Made by a program: the position numbers and the translations under genes. The notes under the pieces were generated by a model, which was not told where the DNA came from, searched no databases, and worked only from the letters and a program-made list of their open reading frames with translations. DNA of 64,000 nt from a virus: positions 1-64,000 of IMG/VR virus record IMGVR_UViG_3300027969_003844, one strand, 5' to 3'. Of this stretch, positions 47,211-55,732 are shown one piece after another (position 1 is the first letter of the stretch; each line of letters begins with the position of its first letter).

Positions 47211-47226
47211 GTTGTATTTTTACAAC
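47211..47226. repeat. dispersed 16-mer, variant copy
   Basis: GTTGTATTTTTACAAC, 4 nt after the stop of the SprT-like gene and 10 bp before the -35 box of the next promoter; able to form a GTTGT/ACAAC hairpin. Confidence 0.75.
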
Positions 47227-47230
47227 AAAA

Positions 47231-47674
47231 TTACCCAGAAATCCCCAGTTTAACACCGTGTTGTTTCATTGTGTCTTTCCAGATGAAAAACGTAGTTTGA
47301 CCGTGAGTCATTACTTCGTGTGTTTCCCATTCCCATTGATGGACCATTTCATGAGCAACAACATTGATAAATTTTTGAAAATTGGGCCAGTGTTTTTGTA
47401 GCCGAATGTATTTGGTATACGGCTCACCCCATCTACTCTTTCGGGCAAATCCTTCACATTCTCCCCAAAAATTTTTAGTTTTGTAATCACGTACAATTAA
47501 TTTTGGTCTTGGAAGAGTGTTTCCAAAAATGCTTCTGTTTAGTGCGTCGTATACAATTTCAGCACTTTCCTGCGATGCTATATACGGAACATTTTTACCT
47601 AAGATATCAGCCTGACTCACCAGAGTCTGTAATCGTGGCTGACGTGTTTGTTTTAATTGAAGCCGAGTTGACAT
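47231..47674 (-). CDS. SprT-like zinc metalloprotease domain protein
   Basis: 147 aa. HEMVH (108-112) with a third His at H124 (MTHG); NTLPRPKLIVRDYKTKNFWG fits the SprT-like beta part. SprT/Spartan enzymes cut DNA-protein crosslinks; phage versions are uncharacterised. An AATAAATA late-type box lies 33 nt upstream of ATG 47674. Confidence 0.8.
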   Translation of the reverse strand: MSTRLQLKQTRQPRLQTLVSQADILGKNVPYIASQESAEIVYDALNRSIFGNTLPRPKLIVRDYKTKNFWGECEGFARKSRWGEPYTKYIRLQKHWPNFQKFINVVAHEMVHQWEWETHEVMTHGQTTFFIWKDTMKQHGVKLGISG

Positions 47675-47706
47675 AAATCCCCTGCTAAAGCCATAGTAGC
47701 TAGAAG

Positions 47707-47714
47707 TATTTATT
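47707..47714 (-). promoter_or_regulatory. late-promoter-like AATAAATA box
   Basis: AATAAATA 33 nt before the SprT-like start; one mismatch to the T4 late TATAAATA. No -35 seen. Confidence 0.5.
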
Positions 47715-47759
47715 GTATGTCAATGTTTATAAAGTACTGCTGAAGTGTATGATAAACTG

Positions 47760-48374
47760 CTAACTTAATTGTTCTCTTAGCATGACTTCACCAATTTCAA
47801 ACCAATTATTAAAACGACGGACTCTTAAATCAGAAAAATCATGATTCCATGGCTGGCTTATTAAGTAAGTTGCATGACCAGCATCTGCACTTGCTATTGC
47901 AGTGGCGGTTGTAGCAGTTACACATATAGAAGGATCATGTTCCTTCAGCATTGGATAAAGTGTTACTTCTCTGTTGACAACATAGACATCATTGAACACG
48001 CCCGGAAATACTAATTCTAAATTTGCACGTCTAAGAATTGCACGATTCATATCGTTGCTGGCGCGACTATAACCTACAATATGCCATCCTTGCTTTTTTA
48101 AAGTTGGCAAGACTTTCTCAGCTGACATGCAAGGATATAATGCACCCCATTGCCAAGATTGTTCACAAAATTCTTTATTCCAAAGACTTGCATGTTCGTT
48201 ACTTACGCCTAGCCAAGACCCGAAATTTTCTCTACTAGATATTTTTTCTTGTGAGACATTATTTAAACGTCCCAGTAGTCCAAGCCATTTTACAAAAGCT
48301 GTCAACGTGTCGAGGCACGTATCATCGACGTCGATGATTAGCTTTAAGGGGACCTCATCATCCTGCAAGTTCAA
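47760..48374 (-). CDS. HAD-family hydrolase, 204 aa
   Basis: Motif I LIIDVDDTCLDT (D-x-D-D-T), motif II HIVGYSRAS, C-terminal DPSICVTATTATAIASADAG. TTG start at 48374 chosen since GGGAG lies 6 nt upstream; no ATG fits between the ClpS stop and motif I. Overlaps clpS by 17 nt. Substrate unknown; possibly a nucleotidase. Confidence 0.7.
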   Translation of the reverse strand: MNLQDDEVPLKLIIDVDDTCLDTLTAFVKWLGLLGRLNNVSQEKISSRENFGSWLGVSNEHASLWNKEFCEQSWQWGALYPCMSAEKVLPTLKKQGWHIVGYSRASNDMNRAILRRANLELVFPGVFNDVYVVNREVTLYPMLKEHDPSICVTATTATAIASADAGHATYLISQPWNHDFSDLRVRRFNNWFEIGEVMLREQLS

Positions 48375-48666
48375 CGCTGACTCCCAAAGGATGGCCATTG
48401 GTGCGAGCAATTTGTGTAGATTCTAGTGCCTTTTGTTCTGCTACTTCAAACGTGTAGATACCTGCTGTACCTTTACCTTTTTCATGAACTTCTAACATAA
48501 CTGCAACTGCGGCTTCGTGACCATGATGAAAGATTACTTTTAATAATTCAATTACAAATTCCATTGGCGTTTGATTGTCATTTAAAATAACAACACGAAA
48601 TCGTTCTGGTTCTTTTACACCAGTAATATTTTCAGTTTTCTTAAGTGTGTCGGTTGCAGTACTCAT
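48358..48666 (-). CDS. clpS: ClpS adaptor
   Basis: 102 aa. VVILNDNQTPMEFVIELLKVI is the ClpS signature (residues about 25-45), followed by AVAVMLEVHEKGKG and the terminal VSVEL strand. ClpS binds the ClpA N-domain and delivers N-degron substrates. A phage copy could reprogram which proteins host or phage ClpA degrades. Confidence 0.95.
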   Translation of the reverse strand: MSTATDTLKKTENITGVKEPERFRVVILNDNQTPMEFVIELLKVIFHHGHEAAVAVMLEVHEKGKGTAGIYTFEVAEQKALESTQIARTNGHPLGVSVELAG

Positions 48667-48700
48667 TTTATTCCTAATTTAACTTGACTAACAATACTTA

Positions 48701-48730
48701 TCAAGGGTAACCTGTTATAGCTACCCTTGA
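48701..48730. repeat. inverted repeat between hsp20 and clpS
   Basis: TCAAGGGTA (48701-48709) pairs with TACCCTTGA (48722-48730), 12-nt loop, no T-run. Just after the hsp20 stop (48741); may be a weak terminator or RNA-processing site. Confidence 0.5.
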
Positions 48731-48740
48731 CAATAATCAA

Positions 48741-49169
48741 TTATTCCTTGATTAATGGGATTTTTTTTGGTTTATGTTGTTCAGGAACTAGTTTTTCTAG
48801 ATCAATTACCAACATTCCATCTTTTAGACTTGCTGACTTTACTTCAACGTGATCTGCTAACACAAATTCCTGACGGAAATTGCGCTTTGCTATACCACGA
48901 TAAACATAATTGCGTTCTACATCATCTTCTGACTTGCGTCCTTCAACCAGTAGCACATTTTGTTGTTGTGTAATATCAACTTCACTTTCGCTGAATCCTG
49001 CAACTGCCATAGTAATACAGGTGCCAAACTCTCCGACTTTTTCTACATTTACAGGCGGATATCCTGCTTTGCCACCTGGTTGATTTGTGGCCATCAGACG
49101 TTCCAGGTCTTCGAACATACGATCGAAGCCGATACCAAAGTGATGTTGTGGGAATCTTAGATTTGTCAT
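48741..49169 (-). CDS. small heat shock protein (Hsp20/IbpA)
   Basis: 142 aa. Alpha-crystallin domain from about residue 38 (YPPVNVEKVGEFGTCITMAV) to 130, with YRGIAKRNFRQEFVLADHVE and C-terminal KKIPL (I-x-I/L-like tail). Common in T4-like cyano- and pelagiphages, where it may protect late proteins. AGGAG before the start; leader of about 95 nt from 49267-49295. Confidence 0.95.
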   Translation of the reverse strand: MTNLRFPQHHFGIGFDRMFEDLERLMATNQPGGKAGYPPVNVEKVGEFGTCITMAVAGFSESEVDITQQQNVLLVEGRKSEDDVERNYVYRGIAKRNFRQEFVLADHVEVKSASLKDGMLVIDLEKLVPEQHKPKKIPLIKE

Positions 49170-49266
49170 AATAATCTCCTAATAATTAAGCGAGTTTAAA
49201 TTTAACAACCCCTTCATGGGCATTGTTTTTGCACTTTACTAACCCTCTTGGCATTAGTATCGTACA

Positions 49267-49295
49267 ATTATATTTATCATTGACCAAGGTGTCAA
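49267..49295 (-). promoter_or_regulatory. perfect sigma70 promoter TTGACA-17-TATAAT overlapping a GATAAATA box
   Basis: -35 TTGACA (49290-49295), 17 bp, -10 TATAAT (49267-49272). The late-type GATAAATA at 49271-49278 overlaps the -10, so hsp20 could be read both early and late. I see no clear hairpin masking the ribosome site in the long leader. Confidence 0.82.
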
Positions 49296-49298
49296 TAA

Positions 49299-49577
49299 TC
49301 AATAAAGCCGTTTTCTTCCACCTTCTTTTGGAGGTCTACGTCCTTCTAATTCATCACGTTCGACCTGCTTGAGCCATCTGCGTCTTGCTGAGTTTGCTTT
49401 TTTTGTGCGCTCAATGTTGGGTTTAACATATTCCATTCTTTCGCGTACTTCTTCTAGTAGACCGCTGTCTTGTATCTTGTTTTTAAATTTACGTAATGCT
49501 TTTTCTACATTGCCGTCTCTGACTTCTACCTTTGACCCTTTTATTAAAGGTTGACTGTCCCTTTGATCTCTACTCAT
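49299..49577 (-). CDS. rpsU: ribosomal protein S21-like (bS21)
   Basis: 92 aa. VEVRDGNVEKALRKFKNKIQ is the bS21 N-terminal block; residues about 45-92 are basic and end GGRKRLY. bS21 sits near the anti-Shine-Dalgarno and affects start-site choice. Phage bS21 homologues are known in large and pelagic phages. No Shine-Dalgarno upstream of its ATG. Encoded right after clpX. Confidence 0.93.
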   Translation of the reverse strand: MSRDQRDSQPLIKGSKVEVRDGNVEKALRKFKNKIQDSGLLEEVRERMEYVKPNIERTKKANSARRRWLKQVERDELEGRRPPKEGGRKRLY

Positions 49578-49584
49578 GATAATA

Positions 49585-50814
49585 TTATGCTGATGATTCT
49601 ATATTTTTAAATATTTTAACTGGCAGGTGGTCTTCCACTGCCTTTTCGTTAATTATAACTTTACTTAATCCTTCTCGGGACAATTCTGGTAGATTAAATT
49701 GTGTATCCAATAGAATTTGTTCAATAATATTACGCAATCCACGTGCTCCAGTTTTTTTAGTTATACTTAGATTTGCAATTGCCAGTCTGGCGTCGGGTGT
49801 AAATTCTAAATCAACCCCGTCCATTTTAAAAACTTCTTTGTATTCGTTTTCAATGCTGTCATCAGGATCTCTCATAACACGCACCAGGTCTTTGCTACTC
49901 AATGATTCTAATGCAGTAATAACAGGAATCCGTCCCATAAACTCTGGTATCATTCCAAACTTGACAAAGTCTTCGGGTTCTACTTCGTTTAACCAATAAT
50001 CAACATTTACTTTAGAGGCAGTAACATCCGCGGCAAACCCAATCTTGGTGCCACCTTTGATTCTCTTTTTTACTTCTTCATCCAGACCAACAAATGCACC
50101 ACCTAAAATGAATAGTATGTTCTTTGTGTTAATGACATTTGAATCTTGGCCTGGATGCTTACGGCCGCCGCCGACTGGAACCCTGCATTCAGTTCCTTCA
50201 ATTAATTTTAGTAATGCTTGCTGAACACCTTCACCAGACACATCTCTGGTAATACTTGCACTTTCACTTTTGCGACCTTTTTTGTCAATTTCATCAATAT
50301 AAACAATACCTGTCTCGGCACGTTTAATGTCGCCGCCGGCGTTTTGTAATAGTCGATGAATAACACTTTCAACGTCTTCGCCTACATATCCGCTTTCGGT
50401 CAATGTAGTTGCATCAGCTACTGCAAATGGTACGTTGAGTTTTTCAGATAATTTTTGTGCCAATAATGTTTTACCGCTACCAGTTGGACCAATCAGTAAA
50501 ACATTACTTTTCTTAATAAGATTAGTTGAAGCACTATTATGTAATCTTTTATAATGATTACGTACTGCAACACTTAACGCTCTTTTTGCAACATCTTGGC
50601 CAATCACAAATCGGTCAAGGTAAGATTTAATTTCGCTTGGAGTGGTTGTATTATCAAATGATGATTTTTGTTCTTTACTGTCAGACAATGCTTCTAAACA
50701 TAAATTTATACATTCATTGCAAATATAAGCCTTGTCACCTGCAATTAGAGCCTGAACACTATCTCTATGTTTGTTACAAAAACTGCAATTTAAGTTAGAG
50801 GATTTATCAGCCAA
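49585..50814 (-). CDS. clpX: ClpX-type AAA+ unfoldase
   Basis: 409 aa from a TTG at 50814, chosen because GGAGG lies 6 nt upstream. Zinc-binding domain C10, C13, C32, C35; Walker A GPTGSGKT (109-116); Walker B IDEID (173-177); pore region YVGED (143-147); IGF (258-260) in the ClpP-docking loop; [18 protein letters not shown] (278-295). Full length for the family, about 45-50% identical-looking to bacterial ClpX. Should dock on host ClpP. Confidence 0.95.
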   Translation of the reverse strand: MADKSSNLNCSFCNKHRDSVQALIAGDKAYICNECINLCLEALSDSKEQKSSFDNTTTPSEIKSYLDRFVIGQDVAKRALSVAVRNHYKRLHNSASTNLIKKSNVLLIGPTGSGKTLLAQKLSEKLNVPFAVADATTLTESGYVGEDVESVIHRLLQNAGGDIKRAETGIVYIDEIDKKGRKSESASITRDVSGEGVQQALLKLIEGTECRVPVGGGRKHPGQDSNVINTKNILFILGGAFVGLDEEVKKRIKGGTKIGFAADVTASKVNVDYWLNEVEPEDFVKFGMIPEFMGRIPVITALESLSSKDLVRVMRDPDDSIENEYKEVFKMDGVDLEFTPDARLAIANLSITKKTGARGLRNIIEQILLDTQFNLPELSREGLSKVIINEKAVEDHLPVKIFKNIESSA

Positions 50815-51226
50815 ACAGAGCCTCCAGTAGTGTTGGTAAATCATCAACGTCTGAGAAGTGCAAAATTTCAGATGCTTTTAACAATGCAATAAACTCATCA
50901 TTGCCTGGCTTTACATAAAATATAATTGGATGCTCTAATTTTGCAATGGCTAATGCTACTCGTACTTCATGCTCTGTGCAACTTGCTACATCACACAGCA
51001 CCATGTTGCAATTATCAACAATATGCCAGTACCATACCCATGCTTTTGGATCTTTGACTCCTGAATCATTGGCATAGAATGTAATTTGATCTTGTATGCC
51101 ACTTTCAATGATTTCAACAATCTTATCTTGCCAAGACTTATCATTGCTTATTAAGCAAATTGCAACACCACCAGTGGGCATATATAGTGTGGGTGGACTT
51201 ACCACATAGACATTAGAATCGCTCAA
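50807..51226 (-). CDS. hypothetical protein, 139 aa
   Basis: [20 protein letters not shown], then [34 protein letters not shown]: an alpha/beta fold reminiscent of nucleoside deoxyribosyltransferase-like phage proteins, but the family's catalytic residues are not clear. Overlaps the clpX start. Confidence 0.55.
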   Translation of the reverse strand: MSDSNVYVVSPPTLYMPTGGVAICLISNDKSWQDKIVEIIESGIQDQITFYANDSGVKDPKAWVWYWHIVDNCNMVLCDVASCTEHEVRVALAIAKLEHPIIFYVKPGNDEFIALLKASEILHFSDVDDLPTLLEALFG

Positions 51227-51242
51227 AGTAAACCTTTAATTT

Positions 51243-52553
51243 TTAGTTGTCATTCTTAGGAAATACAGCTTGAAACCAACCTCGATTACGATGTTGTTTT
51301 GCAAGTTCTTCAGCACTTGCTTTATATATTTTATCAATATTGCTAGGTGCTTGTTGCTCAGATTGATCTGGCGCAGTCCATGCTTCTCCGGGTGTTCCAG
51401 GAGGGGCAAATTCTACAGGTGTAGATGCAACAAGTGGCACATTATCTGCAGGATTGCTGTTGGTGACTACCAGTGGGATTGGTGTTGTAGTAGCTGTTTC
51501 AACAGTTGATTTTTGCTCAACTATTTCTTCCTGGCGTACCTCTGCTTTGGCAACTTTTATAGCATCTGCTAACTCATCAATGTCTTCGTCGTTGGCAGGA
51601 TATACTGGAACAACGGTGACCACATCAGGTATGCTTTCGCTATGTATTTCTTCTGGCAATGTATCAGGGGAGTCTACTAACTTATCTGCCGCGGCTTCTT
51701 CATCTAATTTACGTGCAACTTCTTTACCACGTTTAAAAAACTCTTCAATGTCGTCAGTGGTTGATTCTTCTTCTTCCTCTCTGAACCATTGAAAGCTGTA
51801 CTGACTGGCAAGTAATAGTACAACTGCCAGCGGATCAAATACAATAACAATAATAACAATGACCCATGTTACTGCTTTATCTAAAATATTAGCATTTGGA
51901 TTATCACCATAGATAAAGTTAGCAATATATTTGATGGGTCCTACTTCGGCTTCTACTTTACGTACTTCTGCGGCAATAGGGGCACGTTCTTCATTTAGTT
52001 TGCTAATTGCTTTCTGGTCGGCCACTATTTCAGACTGTAGTCTTGCTCGTTCTTTTGCCTGTGCCTTGCGAATAGCAACTGCTTTGTCAGCCCCTGTTTC
52101 CGACGTACTACGACCCATAACTTGGTCAACTGCTTCATCCATTTGTTTAAGAGCCTTGCGATTGGCATCTATATTTTCTTTTGCTGTTTTAATCTTTTCA
52201 TCATACACACTAATCTTTGCCTGTACATCGCCTGACACCAGGCTTTGATCACTGTGTGCTTTACTTAGGAATCCAAAGATACCCATACTTGTAATCAACA
52301 TTAAAACTGCAATTGCAATCAGCAGATATGATTTAATTAAAAATGGTGCTCTTTTCCAATTTGTTTTAATCCAAACAGTGGCAACCAACTTGCTAATACC
52401 AAGTGCAACACCCATAATAATAATAGGAATAACTGCCGCGGCAAAGATTGCCATCAACCCCATGATGGAGTAGTATTCAGCAACTGCTGAAATGCATAAC
52501 CCACTTAACAATGTTAGATAGGCAATGATCCTATCAGTCGCTGATGCTTTCAT
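51243..52553 (-). CDS. membrane protein with coiled coil, 436 aa
   Basis: Four N-terminal hydrophobic segments (about 8-28, 30-50, 75-98 and, after a long coiled coil at 105-205, 228-250), then an acidic Pro/Thr/Val-rich C-terminus. Similar proteins are found in T4-like marine phages near lysis and clp genes. Could be a holin-related or envelope-remodelling protein; unproven. Confidence 0.6.
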   Translation of the reverse strand: MKASATDRIIAYLTLLSGLCISAVAEYYSIMGLMAIFAAAVIPIIIMGVALGISKLVATVWIKTNWKRAPFLIKSYLLIAIAVLMLITSMGIFGFLSKAHSDQSLVSGDVQAKISVYDEKIKTAKENIDANRKALKQMDEAVDQVMGRSTSETGADKAVAIRKAQAKERARLQSEIVADQKAISKLNEERAPIAAEVRKVEAEVGPIKYIANFIYGDNPNANILDKAVTWVIVIIVIVFDPLAVVLLLASQYSFQWFREEEEESTTDDIEEFFKRGKEVARKLDEEAAADKLVDSPDTLPEEIHSESIPDVVTVVPVYPANDEDIDELADAIKVAKAEVRQEEIVEQKSTVETATTTPIPLVVTNSNPADNVPLVASTPVEFAPPGTPGEAWTAPDQSEQQAPSNIDKIYKASAEELAKQHRNRGWFQAVFPKNDN

Positions 52554-52894
52554 TCTTCATCCTCCTCCTCAGGGGCTTGGAAGTTAGTGGCCAAGCCTTG
52601 TTCAACTAATACTTCATTTATATTTAATGTTGGGTCGCCAGATTCGTTAGCAATATATGCCCAACCTAGAACTCTACCAAGTTTTGCTCTTTTAGTAATG
52701 ATAGGCTCAACAATAAGCCCGTCTTTACATAACTCTGTAAGTACAATACGTACTTCAGCATCTTTGCCAGAGCTTGCTACACCAAACAATCTAATTTTTT
52801 GTCTGCTGTAAACATTAAAACCAAGGTCTAGTTCTACGTCAAGTGTATCTGCACCGCGTACTTCTAACAACTTAGCTGGATATAATCTTCTCAT
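52550..52894 (-). CDS. staphylococcal nuclease-like (SNase) domain protein
   Basis: 114 aa. EVRGADTLDVELDLGF gives the D of the family's GDT motif, RLFGV the first Arg, and GRVLGWAYIA the strand with the second Arg region. Acidic tail EEEDEE. Shorter than classic SNase (about 150), so activity is uncertain. ATGA overlap with the membrane protein. Confidence 0.7.
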   Translation of the reverse strand: MRRLYPAKLLEVRGADTLDVELDLGFNVYSRQKIRLFGVASSGKDAEVRIVLTELCKDGLIVEPIITKRAKLGRVLGWAYIANESGDPTLNINEVLVEQGLATNFQAPEEEDEE

Positions 52895-53574
52895 TATTGT
52901 TCTCTCGGTTTGATTCTATAAAATACATGATTGCCAATTTGACTCACAGAATCTTTGACTCTTTTGAAACTTGACCTCCATGCAATATATGTAGCATGAA
53001 AGTGAGTGGCACCGTTAGTCGGATCCTCTAATGCATCTGGGTCGTCAACTACTAAAGAAGCAATACCCGCGGCTTGGTACCAAAGATATCCATGAGGAGG
53101 CACTTTTGTACGATCGCATACCCATGCAAATTGGCATCCTGCTGGATTTCTTTGCTTTACTACACCACATAGGGTACTGGCATACCCTTCATTGAAGCGA
53201 TTCATTGTTACCTTTGCAACTGCTAGTTGCCCGGTAATGCTTTCGCCTCTACTTTCATAATAGATGTTTTCTGCCACACATCTAATTTGATTATCTGCTA
53301 CAACCTTATTAAGGCCGCCAGCATCATCAATTTTGGATTGAATTAACCTGGCAATTTTTTTGTCCCAGGTTTCATGTTTATGTCCACGATAGCGATCTGC
53401 TACCCAGTCTGAATATGACGAATACGTTGGATCGCCACTTATGCCATATGCATAAGATTTTGTATTGATACCAAATACAGTTATCAATACCAATAAGGCT
53501 ACAATAGCAACCTTTGTTAGCAAACGTGTTACCGGTTGCTTTGACATGCCCGAAGTAATGGGGGTCATGTGCAT
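52894..53574 (-). CDS. SleB-type cell wall hydrolase (endolysin)
   Basis: 226 aa. N-terminal hydrophobic helix about 21-38 ending AYA; SleB/hydrolase_2 domain from about 95: CVAENIYYESRGES (catalytic Glu107), QLAVAKVTMNR, CGVVKQR, CQFAWVCD and GNHVFY near the C-terminus. It should cleave host peptidoglycan at lysis, exported or membrane-released (SAR-like). AAGGAGG is the strongest ribosome site in this part of the genome. Confidence 0.9.
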   Translation of the reverse strand: MHMTPITSGMSKQPVTRLLTKVAIVALLVLITVFGINTKSYAYGISGDPTYSSYSDWVADRYRGHKHETWDKKIARLIQSKIDDAGGLNKVVADNQIRCVAENIYYESRGESITGQLAVAKVTMNRFNEGYASTLCGVVKQRNPAGCQFAWVCDRTKVPPHGYLWYQAAGIASLVVDDPDALEDPTNGATHFHATYIAWRSSFKRVKDSVSQIGNHVFYRIKPREQ

Positions 53575-53606
53575 GTTACACCTCCTTTCTCAAGGATTGC
53601 CTCCAG

Positions 53607-54125
53607 TCAGGCCTTTGATGCTAATATAGCATCTAAAACTTCACCTGGGCTCTGGTATCCATAATCAACCTGGGTGTAGGTTATATCATGCTTGGCCAAG
53701 AGCACCGCAATCCGCCGATCGATCTCCAAGCTAGCTTGAAGATTATGCACACGGCCGCGATCATCGAACCACGGGCCGCGCTCTAGAAGCCCAACATAGT
53801 TGTTGTAACGCTTCCAAAGTTCTACTACCACAGTCTCCCAATGTTGAGGATAATCCTCGGGAGCATAGATAGCACTTAATAACACAGGACTGTCGGTAAT
53901 AACTATATCTACCGTTCCTTCTAGCCTATGTATCCTTTGCATTTGTCTACCAAATACATAAGCCTGATTTGAAAGAGCACAATGTCTACCTTCCCATACT
54001 AGATCTTTAGCAACTTCCGTTACTAATTCTGCATTCCACCCTCTGCGTTTTGCCTCATGGTAAAGGCCTGACGCTAGGGTGCTTTTTCCAGCACCTGGTC
54101 CAGCAATAACATTGATAACTTTCAT
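53607..54125 (-). CDS. P-loop nucleotide kinase/AAA-type ATPase, 172 aa
   Basis: Walker A GPGAGKST (9-16), ITDSPVLLSA (DSP, Walker-B-like) and an Arg-rich lid region. Resembles AAA_28/NadR-type phage kinases. Substrate unknown. Predicted leaderless from the promoter at 54132-54160. Confidence 0.75.
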   Translation of the reverse strand: MKVINVIAGPGAGKSTLASGLYHEAKRRGWNAELVTEVAKDLVWEGRHCALSNQAYVFGRQMQRIHRLEGTVDIVITDSPVLLSAIYAPEDYPQHWETVVVELWKRYNNYVGLLERGPWFDDRGRVHNLQASLEIDRRIAVLLAKHDITYTQVDYGYQSPGEVLDAILASKA

Positions 54126-54131
54126 AGTGTT

Positions 54132-54160
54132 ATTGTAGCATAATATTTATCTTAAGTCAA
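54132..54160 (-). promoter_or_regulatory. sigma70-type promoter, TTGACT-17-TACAAT, leaderless start
   Basis: -35 TTGACT (54155-54160), 17 bp, -10 TACAAT (54132-54137), then AACACT and ATG 54125. A GATAAATA box (54144-54151) lies in the spacer. Confidence 0.85.
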
Positions 54161-54201
54161 TAAATTTAAATGCCCAACTGCTATGTTAAAGTTAGTTTTA
54201 A

Positions 54202-54564
54202 TTAGCCAATATCCCAATACATCTTGTTATGCAATTGATAAAACAAGTCTTTTTTCAATTCTATCATATCATCAGGTGATATTCTATACTGGTGCCCAAT
54301 GCCATTATGATATACAGAAATCCTTACATACGCACATGGTATTCGTGGTTCTGGTGATTGCATTTTAAGTTGAACTAGCCAATAACTTCCGTTTATTTCT
54401 TTATCAAATCCTTTGCCAAGGATGCTATAGTTATCTAGCATCTCTTGTAATACCAGCGTAGGCAAGTTAAAGGTCTGAGCATACTGTTCGCTTACTTTAA
54501 TGGTAAGATCGCTAGTGCCTTTGTCTTTGAAAACGTAAAGCTTAAATGTTTTAGAAAATTCCAT
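54202..54564 (-). CDS. hypothetical protein, 120 aa
   Basis: MEFSKTFKLYVFKDKGTSDL; alpha/beta, C-terminal DDMIELKKDLFYQL. Follows the lipoprotein gene by 4 nt. Not recognised. Confidence 0.55.
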   Translation of the reverse strand: MEFSKTFKLYVFKDKGTSDLTIKVSEQYAQTFNLPTLVLQEMLDNYSILGKGFDKEINGSYWLVQLKMQSPEPRIPCAYVRISVYHNGIGHQYRISPDDMIELKKDLFYQLHNKMYWDIG

Positions 54565-54568
54565 AATA

Positions 54569-55702
54569 TTATTGCTTTACAAAGGTCAGGCCACCAAAAT
54601 CAGACATGATTGCTCCATTCCTTTCAATGATCCAATCAATCCAAGTTGAATATCCATCTCTGGGGTCAACAAAGGTAGGATTGGAATATACAACCGTGCT
54701 AGTTTTGTCAGTAACTGAAAACTTTTGTATCCACACTCCTTTGTATAAATCATTTGCATCTGCGGCAGTCCCGCCTGTTCTTAACACATATACAGAGTTT
54801 GTATTTTTAGAATACACAAAGTCTAAAATAATCCTGGCACCGTCAACTGCTGGAATTATCATTGTTGGTGTTCCAGTGAATTTGTTACTGCCAGGGTTTA
54901 TTTCAATGGCAGTTGGTTCAGCATATCCCCATTCAATTGCACCATATACCAGATCAAATTTGCCGTCATTGTTTACATCAATGGCTTCAATTTGAAATAC
55001 AGTTTTCTGTGTTGATGGTAATGCATATTCAGTTGAGCGAACAAACTTTCCAGTTTTATCATTTAGATAAACAACCAGTCCATTGAAGGTAGTGACAATT
55101 ACATCAGGATATCCATCGCTGTTAAAATCATTTGCGCTACCACCATGATAAAATCCAGTGTCGGAGTTTGATGTTGTTAAGTAGTCTGTTTTATATCTGC
55201 CATTGGATTGACTTAATACAATACGATTACGCTCGCCAGGAAAGGGCGGAGCATCATATCCGTGACAAACAATTATAAAGTCTAAAACACCATCTTGATT
55301 GTAATCTGCAGGCAATACTTTTCTTGGATGAATACACATTGGGACTGCTTCATCAATTAAAGAGTTAGAGGACCATGTTCCGTTTGCTTGTTTCCATAGT
55401 GTCAATGTTGCAGGTGGTGAATTGCTGGCAGTGTGTTGATTCACTACATAATTGAGACTTGTGGTTATTAGTCCTGCTGTACCATCTGTATATTTAAAAA
55501 ATGTTCGAGCATTTATCTGGCGTTGCAGTTGAAGTGAATCTACATAAAATCCTGGATTCTTTGAATTCTCATAAGAACTCAAACTGTACGTGATATTTTG
55601 CACAGGTGGCTGTACAGGTGGCGTAACAATAGTTGATCCGCCTCCACCACATGCGGTTAATACTACTGCCAGAGATCCAATTAAAAAATTACAAAGTTTC
55701 AT
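54569..55702 (-). CDS. FG-GAP/VCBS-repeat lipoprotein, 377 aa
   Basis: Signal peptide with lipobox LTAC (C18) followed by GGGGS; Pro-rich linker; three Ca-binding FG-GAP-type loops DYNQDGVLD, DFNSDGYPD and DVNNDGKFD in a beta-propeller-like protein. Such lipoproteins are bacterial surface proteins, rare in phage. It may decorate the host outer membrane. Own promoter at 55733-55761. Confidence 0.8.
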   Translation of the reverse strand: MKLCNFLIGSLAVVLTACGGGGSTIVTPPVQPPVQNITYSLSSYENSKNPGFYVDSLQLQRQINARTFFKYTDGTAGLITTSLNYVVNQHTASNSPPATLTLWKQANGTWSSNSLIDEAVPMCIHPRKVLPADYNQDGVLDFIIVCHGYDAPPFPGERNRIVLSQSNGRYKTDYLTTSNSDTGFYHGGSANDFNSDGYPDVIVTTFNGLVVYLNDKTGKFVRSTEYALPSTQKTVFQIEAIDVNNDGKFDLVYGAIEWGYAEPTAIEINPGSNKFTGTPTMIIPAVDGARIILDFVYSKNTNSVYVLRTGGTAADANDLYKGVWIQKFSVTDKTSTVVYSNPTFVDPRDGYSTWIDWIIERNGAIMSDFGGLTFVKQ

Positions 55703-55732
55703 AAAATTACCTATTAAGAAAAACTTGACCTA

